Below are positions 41,501 to 48,168 of a DNA stretch of 64,000 nucleotides, one piece after another. This DNA comes from an uncultured Bacteroidales bacterium (GTDB lineage Bacteria; Bacteroidota; Bacteroidia; Bacteroidales; Bacteroidaceae). The stretch is from assembly GCA_902768125.1 (NCBI GenBank), contig CACXKA010000002.1, positions 1 through 64,000 on the forward strand, in the 5' to 3' direction. Positions within the stretch are counted from its first letter, which is position 1; every line of letters begins with the position of its first letter. The notes beneath the pieces are model-generated. The model was not told where the DNA came from. It saw only the letters and a program-made list of their open reading frames with translations, and made no database searches. The translations under genes were made by a program, and so were the position numbers.

Positions 41501-43210
41501 GAATGGTTCTTCAGGAATGTAGCTGAGGTTCACACCTGTTGTGTCGCTCAGATACTTGATGTCCATCTTGAACTTCTCTCGTTGCACGGATGTGGCCTTC
41601 AGGTTATAGACGTTCTTCATCATCAAATCCCAGTTGGCAATCTTGGGCGAACCTGACGTGTTCTTCAACAACTTCACGTAGAGAGCCTTGTCGTTATCTT
41701 TCTGGTCAGCAGAGAACTCACCCACCTGATAAGTCTGTCCGTTGTAGGTGTATTCGTAAGCCACAGCCAGCACCTGATTGGGTTGAAGATTGCTTTTCAA
41801 ACTGATATAGCCCAAGTGCTGATTCAAAGTGTATTCTGAAGAAGAGAGCAGACGTGCATTTTCCACTTTCTCATACTCGATACCACCGATCATCACTGGT
41901 TCCAGCACGCGGCTCGTCTGATCCACGTTGCGGGCATCGACGTAAGTGCTGACCATCTGGGCATATTGTTTGTTGCTCTCGTTGCTGGGGATTTCGAGAC
42001 GAGCACCAGCCCACGTGCTATTGCCAATCTTGATACCTTCTGCCAAATCCACCAAACCCACGATATTGCGGGTGTTCATCGTCTGTCCACCAGTGTTGGT
42101 CACCCACACCTCAAGGCGGTTGATGGTGATACCGCTGGTGATGTTCGGCAGGGTAGAGCACGCTCTGTCGTAAGTGTCGTGGAAATAGTGGGCGAGGAAG
42201 AAGTGGCGGTTCTCGTCGTAGTCGTATGCCTGAATCTCATACGTGTTCGTTTGGCTACCTCCTCGGCTGCCGACGGTGGTTGATTGTGTCTTCTTCTGAC
42301 TCACCACAGTTTGAAGTTTCAAACGTCCAAACTGCAAGTCCGTTCTGATACCGAACAGCACGCTGGAACCCCTGATAAGGCTTGAGTTGGTGGGAAAATC
42401 GACATAACCTGCTTCCAACTTCTTCACAATGTCATCTTCCTTTCCTTCGTAGGCAAGTTTCAGGTTCTTCTTGTCAAACTCAAAGGTGGCATCTGTGTCG
42501 TATCGGATGTTGAAGCCCATCTGGTTACCCACCTTTGCATCCACGTTGATGTTGATTTTCTCGTCAAAGTCGAATGCCTTGGTCACACGAGCACGTTCCG
42601 AGAGGGACGGGTTGTCCACAAACTTGTAGTTGTAGCCGAATTTCAGTTCCGCACTTCCTCGTGTGTTGATTTGCACGCCACCAGGACCGAATATCTTCTC
42701 CGCAGGACCCAGGTCGAAGTGCATGTTGGTGAAGTCAAACTTCTCCTTTCCTTTCGTCGTGAACAACGAATCGTTCCTCACCTTGAAATAATCGCGGAAC
42801 GACTTCTGCTCCGACCACTTCATGTACTCCTGTGGGGTCAGCATCCAAGGTTGGCTCAAGAAGTTGTCGCCCAACTTTGTACCTACCTTGTAATAGCCTG
42901 ATTTTTCGTCATATACAGCTGTGTCTGGCTTGAGGTTTTCAGGGTCTTGCAAGTCCATAGAAAACTCCTCTGAATGGGCATCCAGTGGATAATCCGTCTT
43001 CTTCACCTTCACGGAATCCCCCGACAAAACACCAGATGACGAGAACACACTACTGCCGCTCACCCTCGCGATGGCACTTATGCTCGTCATTACCAGAAAG
43101 ATATATAATATATTTCGAAGAATCCGTTTCAAGATGCAACGTCTATGTTGTGAGGCATCGAAGCCCCTTTCTTTTCTATACCAAACATAAAAACGTAAAA
43201 ATTCCCACAT
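35588..43210 (-). CDS. sprA: SprA/Sov, type IX secretion system outer-membrane translocon
   Basis: A protein of about 2540 residues, the giant beta-barrel through which T9SS cargo leaves the cell. The N terminus has a hydrophobic export segment (ILYIFLVMTSISAIA) and then LSQPWMLTPQEYMKWSE, NMHFDLGPAEKIFGPGGVQI and RGSAELKFGYNY, which are strongly conserved in SprA. SISFTGEYAQLKAG and YLDDFERTKLP lie mid-protein, and a barrel strand ends the protein (FGVSMKFSLTR). The start is uncertain: I used the ATG giving MWEFLRFYVW, but the first part lies under the divergent pepD promoter and a later start just before the export segment is possible. A Lys/Asp/Ser/Asn-rich low-complexity stretch (encoded near 37330-37470) looks like a variable insertion. 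Confidence 0.93.
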   Translation of the reverse strand: MWEFLRFYVWYRKERGFDASQHRRCILKRILRNILYIFLVMTSISAIARVSGSSVFSSSGVLSGDSVKVKKTDYPLDAHSEEFSMDLQDPENLKPDTAVYDEKSGYYKVGTKLGDNFLSQPWMLTPQEYMKWSEQKSFRDYFKVRNDSLFTTKGKEKFDFTNMHFDLGPAEKIFGPGGVQINTRGSAELKFGYNYKFVDNPSLSERARVTKAFDFDEKININVDAKVGNQMGFNIRYDTDATFEFDKKNLKLAYEGKEDDIVKKLEAGYVDFPTNSSLIRGSSVLFGIRTDLQFGRLKLQTVVSQKKTQSTTVGSRGGSQTNTYEIQAYDYDENRHFFLAHYFHDTYDRACSTLPNITSGITINRLEVWVTNTGGQTMNTRNIVGLVDLAEGIKIGNSTWAGARLEIPSNESNKQYAQMVSTYVDARNVDQTSRVLEPVMIGGIEYEKVENARLLSSSEYTLNQHLGYISLKSNLQPNQVLAVAYEYTYNGQTYQVGEFSADQKDNDKALYVKLLKNTSGSPKIANWDLMMKNVYNLKATSVQREKFKMDIKYLSDTTGVNLSYIPEEPFKQTTLLKMMNLDRLDDNQKTNPNGRFDFIEGYTIQAQSGRVIFPVVEPFGDWLRQKLGDDNLADKYCYDQLYDSTKTVAKQIAEKNKFTLTGEYKATSGSEISLGTRGIAPGSVKVTAGGVTLTEGTDYSVDYSNGVVKIINQSLIDAGTNVSVSLEDMDTFSFMRKTMLGVNWDYDFSKNFNIGGTFMRVKEKPLTSKVTMGSEPLNNTMWGFHINWKQNSQWLTNMLDKLPLLNLSAPSSISFTGEYAQLKAGTSEDTQGNASYLDDFERTKLPHSVSNPKEWVLASTPSHLEYGKLTNDVKYGYNRARLAWYRIDPLFTRRSSSMTPAHIKSDVDQLSNHYVREVYVREVYPNRDTNTGDANTLEILNMAYYPSERGPYNLDTDVDQNAHLNDPKKRWGGMMRKLDFSDFEASNVQYIEFWMLDPFIYTKNDSRYGGDLYFNLGDISEDVLKDGKKAYESGMPVNNASTYVETLWGRVPSEKSVVYSFSNESGARPKQDIGLNGLSDVEERSYGIYADYLNTLKGKVSTAAYDSIFEDPAGDDYHYFRGSDYDAAHTSILERYKYINSPEGNSPNSGGTGERYSTAYKSTPDAEDVNSDYTMNEYENFYEYHISLRPQDMVVGRNYIVDSRETSVGLRNGNKENATWYQFRIPVDEYDSKEGTINDFSSIRFMRMYMTGFEEPIVVRLANLDLVEGEWRTYTQALYTNEKPSVSGTIVPSAVNIEENNDKTPVNYVLPPGITRVLDPSQPQLSQENEQALALTVENLASGDARAVYKTMNMDFRNYKHLQMFVHANAMEGDTELKDNQMSLFIRMGSDYKSNYYEYEIPLKLTPEGHYDTYTAQGCKAVWPEENMLDIDFSTFTDLKHERNKAKANGAASYTQLYYEYDKDRPNNKVSIIGNPSLGEVKTMMIGVRNNGSRTSNVEVWVNELRMQDYSVEGGWAAQGNLNVQMSDLGTVNVTGHVETAGFGGLEDKVAQRRNDNLYEWSVTTQFELGKFFPDKWKMNLPLYYSYSWQKISPKYNPFDTDMLLKDALDECETKAARDSLSNLTESIVKNKNLSLTNWKSNVQSRKPMPYDPANFNFSYSYSQRYKTGETTVYENEENWRLNLGYNYAPKYKAWEPFKNLKGKSKWLDIIKAQNLQWLPQSISFNTDLTRSYYEFQERDIDAGTKMPVIFSDQILWNRDLTVKWDIFKALKMSWTSSTHAEIEEPHVIVNKHLYPDEYAIWKDSVKRSLASFGRPLTYRSTFNGSYQVPINKIPIFDWITADGTYNANYNWTRGTELEDGTSLGNTVSTQRTVNLNGRLNFDTLYKKWKFLADADKRLSGNTKKSTTNTRNTATRNARTAAKERDEEKEDDGKNGKDSKNSKDSKNDKDSKNKTAKNDNSKKNRGFTKEVTLNDSTSTEVKHSQNSKRLIVRATTAEGKTYKLKYKKVDANTIKVKNQDTIPIKINVVAKRPLDELSWYKTAQVFARGLMMVRNASISYRNTYALTLPGFRTEVGDAFGQKHIDGILSPGVPFALGAVGDSYIDKAARHGWLMQNDSNITTPATTAAMEDLQLKATLEPIKDLKIDLTATRTVNKSRSIQFMYEGMPATQSGSFSMTVISIGSAFESGGNINNNYHSKHFEKFLKNLPIIKSRIEARYANVTYPKRAGSEWAGKTYNPENGGVELYSADVMVPAFLSAYCGGNAISSPLDIFPAISRLMPNWSLSYGGLIKLSPWFADHFKSFNINHTYKSVYSVGAYNSYSNFMEYMNGWGFIKDVTTGNPIPSSMYNVSTVSINESFSPLIGIDMGFNSGMTASVKYNKTRTLNLSMTSVALTENFSNDIEVGMGYKIKDVGLFGAKSIQSNESRKTKSKSKNKKETTTTNTNARTRSTVSHDLNLKASFTYRLQNALNRNIQTAVTTATSGATAYRFTLTGDYTFSRLLSLTGFLDWQRNVPLVSQSSYPTTTADFGVSMKFSLTR

Positions 43211-43212
43211 TA

Positions 43213-43245
43213 TTGTATAAAAGCAAAGAAAAAACAGTAACTTTG
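43213..43245 (+). promoter_or_regulatory. Promoter of pepD
   Basis: TTG at 43213, a 22-bp spacer, then TAACTTTG at 43238-43245, 18 bases before the ATG. It overlaps the region from which sprA must be transcribed in the other direction. Confidence 0.6.
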
Positions 43246-43263
43246 CAAGAAATTCAACAGCAA

Positions 43264-44700
43264 ATGACACCCCAGATGAATACAATAGAACGCGTTTTTA
43301 GTATCTTCCATGAACTGAACCAAATTCCGCGCCCTTCCCATCATGAAGAACGGGTGGCTGATTATCTCTGTCAGTTTGCAGAGCGACTTCAGTTGGAATA
43401 TGAGCGAGATAGGGAGAATTGCGTGGTGATTCGTAAACCTGCCAGTCCTGGGTGTGAAGAGGCAGAACCCATCGTGCTGCTCAACCACATGGATATGGTG
43501 TGTGTCGGGATGAACGACCCGCTGAACGATCCCATCGAGGCGTATGAGGAAGATGGTTGGATGAAGGCTCGTGGCACCTCGCTGGGAGCGGATAATGGCA
43601 TCGGACTTTCAATGGCACTTGCCGTTCTCGAAGACGACAGTATCGTGCATCCTGCACTTGAGGTCATCACCACCACAAACGAAGAGGATGGTATGTCAGG
43701 TGCTGCGCAGTTGAGCAAGGACTTCCTCAAAGGTCGCAAGGTTATTAACCTCGATTCTGAAGATTACGATACCATCACAACTGGTGCTGCAGGGGCTTGC
43801 TTGCAGTTTCATCGCATTCCAATGCAGCGAAAGCCTGCACCAGAGGGACTTTGTTGGAATCGCATCCGTTTGGAAGGAGGATTGGGAGGACATTCAGGCG
43901 TGGATATCAACAAGGGACGTTGTAGTGCAATACTCCCAGCAAAAAACCTTCTCAAAGCAATCTGTCAACGGAGCGATATCGTGGTGGCTCACATCGACTT
44001 GGGTGAAGCCAACGCATCAATTGCTTCGAAGGGCGAAATCGTGGTGGGTACTCCTGTTGGTGAGGCTTCCGAATTCCTTCAAAAGACCGTTGAAAGCATC
44101 AATCTCTGGCTGCGTGAGGAATTTGGCAATACTGACCCTCGCATCCTTTGCCGCATCGAGGCTTGTGAACAGCCCGACACCATCATCCCTCAACAGGCTT
44201 TGGCAGCATTGGTGAACGCTTTGGAGCAAGTGCCACAAGGTGTGGTGAAGATGAGTGAAGCAATGTCAGGAACGGTGGAGACTTCCAACAATGTGGGACG
44301 CATCATGACAGAAAAAGAGCACATCTTCATCTCCACCCACACGCGCAGTTTCATCGACGAAGATATGGCTGACCTTAGCAAAGAAATTGCCAGCGTTTTT
44401 CCAAAATCTGAAATCGTGATGTCCGCCCCTGCATGGCAAGAAGATCAGCAATCTCCTTTCCTGCAACTGGTTAGCGACACCTTCCAAGATGTGTTGGGTT
44501 GGCGTCCTCGTATGGTGGCGATGCACTTTGTCCTCGAAGCAGGCTTCTTTGTGCAGCACTATCCTGGCATCCAGATTGCCAGCATCGGTCCTCGCATCGT
44601 GGAGCCTCACTCCACCAGCGAACGAATCGAACTCTCCACTATCCACGACATTTGGCAAGTGCTCCTCAAACTGCTCCAACGATTGGCAGGAAAAATGTAG
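43264..44700 (+). CDS. pepD: Aminoacyl-histidine dipeptidase (peptidase M20)
   Basis: A 478-residue cytosolic metallodipeptidase hydrolysing Xaa-His and related dipeptides. The metal ligands are in VLLNHMDMVCVG (His-x-Asp) and SLGADNGIGLSMALAV. The catalytic acidic pair is ITTTNEEDGMSGAAQL, with NLDSEDYDTITTGAAG and the C-terminal PGIQIASIGPRIVEPHSTSER typical of PepD. I chose the ATG after the TAACTTTG promoter; MNTIERVF four codons later is an alternative. The gene sits alone between sprA and the repeat-rich gap at 44701-45200. Confidence 0.93.
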   Translation: MTPQMNTIERVFSIFHELNQIPRPSHHEERVADYLCQFAERLQLEYERDRENCVVIRKPASPGCEEAEPIVLLNHMDMVCVGMNDPLNDPIEAYEEDGWMKARGTSLGADNGIGLSMALAVLEDDSIVHPALEVITTTNEEDGMSGAAQLSKDFLKGRKVINLDSEDYDTITTGAAGACLQFHRIPMQRKPAPEGLCWNRIRLEGGLGGHSGVDINKGRCSAILPAKNLLKAICQRSDIVVAHIDLGEANASIASKGEIVVGTPVGEASEFLQKTVESINLWLREEFGNTDPRILCRIEACEQPDTIIPQQALAALVNALEQVPQGVVKMSEAMSGTVETSNNVGRIMTEKEHIFISTHTRSFIDEDMADLSKEIASVFPKSEIVMSAPAWQEDQQSPFLQLVSDTFQDVLGWRPRMVAMHFVLEAGFFVQHYPGIQIASIGPRIVEPHSTSERIELSTIHDIWQVLLKLLQRLAGKM

Positions 44701-44839
44701 CATATCGTAAAATACCCTAACAACCTAACATTTGTCCTCAAATAGATTGTGGTTCAGGTAGTTGTCTACGTTAGGTCTTTTTGCAAAAACACTCTTTTTC
44801 CCAAGAAAAACTTCTTCGTTTCCCTTCCAATTTTTGCTC

Positions 44840-44980
44840 CCCCACGGGGAAATTTTGCAGCCCCTAGGGGTAACAAAAATTTCCCTTAGGGATTGCAAAA
44901 AAAATGCCGACGGCTCTCTAAGGTTTTGCCGACGGCAAAAGGGTGCTTTGCCGCCGCCTCTTTGATGCTTTGCCGTCGGC
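44840..44980. repeat. Phased array of seven palindromic cores, 21-23-bp period
   Basis: Cores start at 44840 (CCCCACGGGG), 44861 (CCCCTAGGGG), 44883 (CCCTTAGGG), 44906 and 44928 (GCCGACGGC), 44950 (GCCGCCGCC) and 44972 (GCCGTCGGC). Spacings are 21, 22, 23, 22, 22 and 22 bp. The spacers are AT-rich and mostly end in TTT or TTGC. Confidence 0.8.
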
Positions 44981-44988
44981 AATTTAAA

Positions 44989-45132
44989 AACAGCCTTCTG
45001 GTAGTCTGCTCGGCACTCTTTGATAGTCCGCTTGGCTCGGACTCTCAATAACCTGCCTCTGCTGAACAATAAGCGTTCCTTATTGGACAATAACCTGCCT
45101 CTGCTGAGTAATAAGCGTTCCTTATTGAAAAA
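44989..45132. repeat. Dispersed repeat family 1, copy c (with GAGTCCG module)
   Basis: The first module (TCTGGTAGTCTGCTCGGCAC, AGTCCGCTTGGCTCGGACTC) matches copy a. It is followed by two 42-bp tandem units, each CAATAACCTGCCTCTGCTGA followed by CAATAAG-CGTTC-CTTATTG or a close variant. That second part is a perfect 7-bp hairpin. Confidence 0.8.
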
Positions 45133-45200
45133 AGTCTTGCCTTTCACTTTCAGACTCCAATAATCAAGGGAAATCAGAGGACGGTTCTTCTTCTTTCTTG

Positions 45201-47411
45201 TCAGAACTCGAAGCCGAGGTTGAGGTAGAGATGGATTTTCTTGGTTTCGTTTGAATAGCCCATAGTGGCTCCCAACGGACCAACGACGGTGTTGTAGTAG
45301 TAGGCGAGTTGACCACCTAACAGCGTTTGGTGTTCAAACAAGTGCTTGAAATCCTTGTCATGTTGTGCAGCACCAAACCGTAAGAGGATGTAATGATTGG
45401 GGAAAAGTTGCTCTTGTGCCTGTAGTTGCAAGGCAAGGAAGTGCTTGTCGGTATATTCGAGGTTGCCTGTCCCCGCAAAGGGCATTTGTTGTTCCACGTA
45501 GTGTCCGAACCATTCCCCTCCGATGGTGTTGCCATAGATGACCGGAATCTTTGCTCCAAAGAGGCATCTGCTGTAAATCATGGGTTGTAGGGTGAACCGC
45601 TTGCTGAAGGGGATGGAGGTACGCCAATGGGCATTGATATCGCTCACGCCTGCCTTCTTGTTCATCTCGGCAAAATTGTCGGTCAGGTAGGCATATTCCA
45701 TCTTGAAACGCGAACCAATCGTGGGGAAGTTCCAGTTGTCCTCTGAGTTGTATTTGACCAATGCATGATAGCTGATATAGTGGTCGTTGTCCAGTTTGAT
45801 GGGTTTGGCACCCGTGGTCAGAATGTTGCCAAGGAAATGGAGGTAATCCCATCGAATGGTGGCTTGCAGGTTGAAATTGCGCACGTTGAAGTTGATGGGC
45901 GTCAAGTTTATTTGGTGCTGGTTGTACTTGAAGCTGTGATCTCGTTCACCTTTTTGGTAGATGTCCATGTCGTTGTGGCGGAACACATACGAGATGCTGG
46001 GACGTGTGAAGCTACGGGGATGGAAGGTCAGTTCACCCTTTCCCATGATGCGCTTGCCCAAACGGAGCGTCACGTCCACATCGATGGGGATGGAGGTGCG
46101 GAGCGGATGGTCGGCATTGACCTGCAGCGCCACAATCTCTTCTGTGTCAAATCGCGCACCCAAGTTCACCTGACTGGTTTTCTTGTTGCCGGCGGTGAAG
46201 ACAAGTGTGTACCCATCCCCTTCAGGAATGGAACGCGTATCGACGGTCTGGTAGAAGAGGTCCACACGCATGGAGGTGGCAATCTCTTCCTCTCGATGCG
46301 AGTCGATGCTGTCGTATCGGTCCAGGTGGAACTTCGAACGGATGAAATGCTCGTCGTGAGAGGTGATGTTCTCAAAGATAAAACCATTGACTTTCACCTT
46401 CTCTGTCAGCACCGACGCATTCTTGGGGGTGTGGATTTCTGGCTGGAAATCATCGCTGATGCCAATGCGCCGTTTCAGGGCGATGAGTTCGTCCCAATGT
46501 TTCATGGCTTCATCCTCACCTCGTTGGATGAGTTCGTTGATGGCGTTATCTGTGAAACTGGCAGCATTGAACCCCTCTGTGTTCACACGGATAGGCACAT
46601 CGGTGATAGCCAAGTTCTCATCATATTTGTTCTTACAGTTCACATCAATGATCTGGCTCAGGATGCTAATTGTATGCCCCAAATCATCACTCGTCTTGGG
46701 TGCACCTTGCACCGTCACACCAATGATGATGTCGGCACCCATTTCACGGGCGATGTCGGCAGGGTAGTTGTTCCTCAAACCACCATCCACCAGCACTTTG
46801 TCGCCAATGCGTACAGGGGAGAAAGCCGCAGGAATTGCCATCGATGCCCGCATAGCTTGTGGCAGAATACCTGAATGGAAGTCATATTCCGTGTTGTCGA
46901 TGATGTCTGTTGCCACACAAGCAAAGGGAATGGGGAGTGTGTTGAAATCCAACGAATCTGTATAACCCAGACAAAGTTTCTGAAACAACTGTGCAAGATT
47001 TTTGCCCTTGATGATACCTCCGTCATTGCTGTTGCTCTTCCCCAACGTGAATCCTCTGGAGAAAGCGTAGGTGTACTGTTTTTCACGGTCACGCAGACTC
47101 TGCTGACTCATGTCCTCGCGGTCGGAGAGGGTATAGTTCCAGTCGATGGTGCGCACCAGCGAATCAAGAATGGTGGCATTATATCCAATTGAATACAATC
47201 CGCCCACGATGCTGCCCATACTGGTTCCTGTGACAATATCCACAGGAATGCCTGCCCGTTCAATCACTTTCAACGCTCCGATATGCGCCATGCCCTTGGC
47301 ACCACCGCCACTCAGCACCACCGCCACCTTCTTCCTGTCTGGTTCGTCATCCTGGCACCACATTGTGGTCACCATCAAAAACAGGGCAATCAGTAGTAAT
47401 ATCTTCTTCAT
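45201..47411 (-). CDS. Patatin-like phospholipase with C-terminal outer-membrane barrel
   Basis: A 736-residue exported protein. The signal peptide is KILLLIALFLMVTTMWCQ. The patatin domain has VVLSGGGAKGMAHIGAL (oxyanion hole, residues 35-40), TGTSMGSIVGGL (Ser 64) and VDGGLRNNYPADIA (catalytic Asp near residue 213). A POTRA-like linker (VNGFIFENITSHDEHFIRSKF) leads to a C-terminal barrel of about 16 strands ending in LNLGFEF, as in type Vd autotransporters such as PlpD. It probably displays or releases a lipase at the surface. It lies downstream of ruvA with a 17-bp gap. Confidence 0.88.
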   Translation of the reverse strand: MKKILLLIALFLMVTTMWCQDDEPDRKKVAVVLSGGGAKGMAHIGALKVIERAGIPVDIVTGTSMGSIVGGLYSIGYNATILDSLVRTIDWNYTLSDREDMSQQSLRDREKQYTYAFSRGFTLGKSNSNDGGIIKGKNLAQLFQKLCLGYTDSLDFNTLPIPFACVATDIIDNTEYDFHSGILPQAMRASMAIPAAFSPVRIGDKVLVDGGLRNNYPADIAREMGADIIIGVTVQGAPKTSDDLGHTISILSQIIDVNCKNKYDENLAITDVPIRVNTEGFNAASFTDNAINELIQRGEDEAMKHWDELIALKRRIGISDDFQPEIHTPKNASVLTEKVKVNGFIFENITSHDEHFIRSKFHLDRYDSIDSHREEEIATSMRVDLFYQTVDTRSIPEGDGYTLVFTAGNKKTSQVNLGARFDTEEIVALQVNADHPLRTSIPIDVDVTLRLGKRIMGKGELTFHPRSFTRPSISYVFRHNDMDIYQKGERDHSFKYNQHQINLTPINFNVRNFNLQATIRWDYLHFLGNILTTGAKPIKLDNDHYISYHALVKYNSEDNWNFPTIGSRFKMEYAYLTDNFAEMNKKAGVSDINAHWRTSIPFSKRFTLQPMIYSRCLFGAKIPVIYGNTIGGEWFGHYVEQQMPFAGTGNLEYTDKHFLALQLQAQEQLFPNHYILLRFGAAQHDKDFKHLFEHQTLLGGQLAYYYNTVVGPLGATMGYSNETKKIHLYLNLGFEF

Positions 47412-47428
47412 ACTTTCCCTTTCGTGGC

Positions 47429-48028
47429 TTAGAGCATCTTGAGGGCGAGCTTGATGACCTTTTCGACAGGGGCAGCAGGCTCGTCCTTGAGTATGGCTTT
47501 GACGGTCTTGGCAACAGGAGCAGGTGGGAAGCCGAGCATCTTGAGAGCTTCACAGGCTTCGTTGTAAATTTCGCTGTTGAGGGTGGCTGGAGCTTCCTCG
47601 CCTGATACGGGAGCCGCAGCGATGCCGAGGGAAACGACTTTGTCACGAAGTTCCACGATAATGCGCTGAGCAGTCTTGGCACCCAGTCCCTTGATGGTTT
47701 TAAGCATCCGTTCGTTGCCGTCCATAATGAGACCAGCCAGTTCGGCAGTCGTGAAACTGCTGAGCATGGTGCGGGCGGTGTTGCCTCCTACACCACTGAC
47801 GCTGATGAGCATGAGGAAGAGTTCGCGTTCCTGTTTGGTGGCAAAACCAAAGAGTGTCCATGCGTCTTCGCGGATGGATTCATAGACAAAGAGTCTTGCC
47901 TCGCTCTTCCCTTGCAGGGCGGTGTAGGTGTTGAGGGATATGTTGAGAAGATAGCCAACGCCATGCGCTTCGATGGTGGCTTGGGCGGGGGTGAGTTCGT
48001 CGAGAATGCCTCGGATGTATTCAATCAT
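47429..48028 (-). CDS. ruvA: Holliday junction DNA helicase subunit RuvA
   Basis: A 199-residue DNA-binding protein that holds Holliday junctions for RuvB-driven branch migration. It begins MIEYIRGILDELTPAQATIEAHGVGYLLNIS (OB fold; the middle is the usual VGYxxxI). Tandem helix-hairpin-helix motifs are LFLMLISVSGVGGNTARTML and LKTIKGLGAKTAQRIIVELRDKV. A short acidic/Pro linker precedes the RuvB-binding domain III (ALKMLGFPPAPVAKTVKAI). In many Bacteroidetes ruvA lies close to sprA; here the patatin gene and pepD lie between them. Confidence 0.95.
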   Translation of the reverse strand: MIEYIRGILDELTPAQATIEAHGVGYLLNISLNTYTALQGKSEARLFVYESIREDAWTLFGFATKQERELFLMLISVSGVGGNTARTMLSSFTTAELAGLIMDGNERMLKTIKGLGAKTAQRIIVELRDKVVSLGIAAAPVSGEEAPATLNSEIYNEACEALKMLGFPPAPVAKTVKAILKDEPAAPVEKVIKLALKML

Positions 48029-48053
48029 GATTCTTTTTTGCGTTTTGAGAAGG

Positions 48054-48061
48054 CAAAGTTA
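48054..48061 (-). promoter_or_regulatory. -7 element of ruvA
   Basis: The minus strand reads TAACTTTG, 25 bases before the ruvA ATG. The inverted microrepeat starts eight bases further upstream and covers the expected -33 position. Confidence 0.65.
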
Positions 48062-48069
48062 CGAAAATT

Positions 48070-48168
48070 AAGTGAAAAGTGAAGAGTGATAAGTGAAAAA
48101 TCTGTTTTACCAGCTATCCGAATGGGGGATACTTAGATTTTTCACTTATCACTCTTCACTTTTCACTT
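48070..48168. repeat. Perfect 34-bp inverted microrepeat between pepP and ruvA
   Basis: The left arm is built of AAGTGAA, AAGTGAA, GAGTGAT, AAGTGAA and AAATCT. The right arm (48135-48168) is its exact reverse complement over 34 bp. The 31-nt spacer holds a smaller TATCC/GGATA hairpin. The right end reaches the last base of the aminopeptidase stop codon. Confidence 0.85.

Noticed and set aside
44840-44980. CRISPR array or group of terminators
   Set aside because: Cores are too short (9-10 bp) and vary. Spacers are only 12-13 bp, and there are no T-runs after the cores.
44725-45147. Minus-strand frame of 140 codons with LLSRGRLL-type repeats
   Set aside because: It is the translation of repeat family 1 and the phased array. 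Its residues are only those forced by the DNA repeats, and it has no promoter or homologous pattern.
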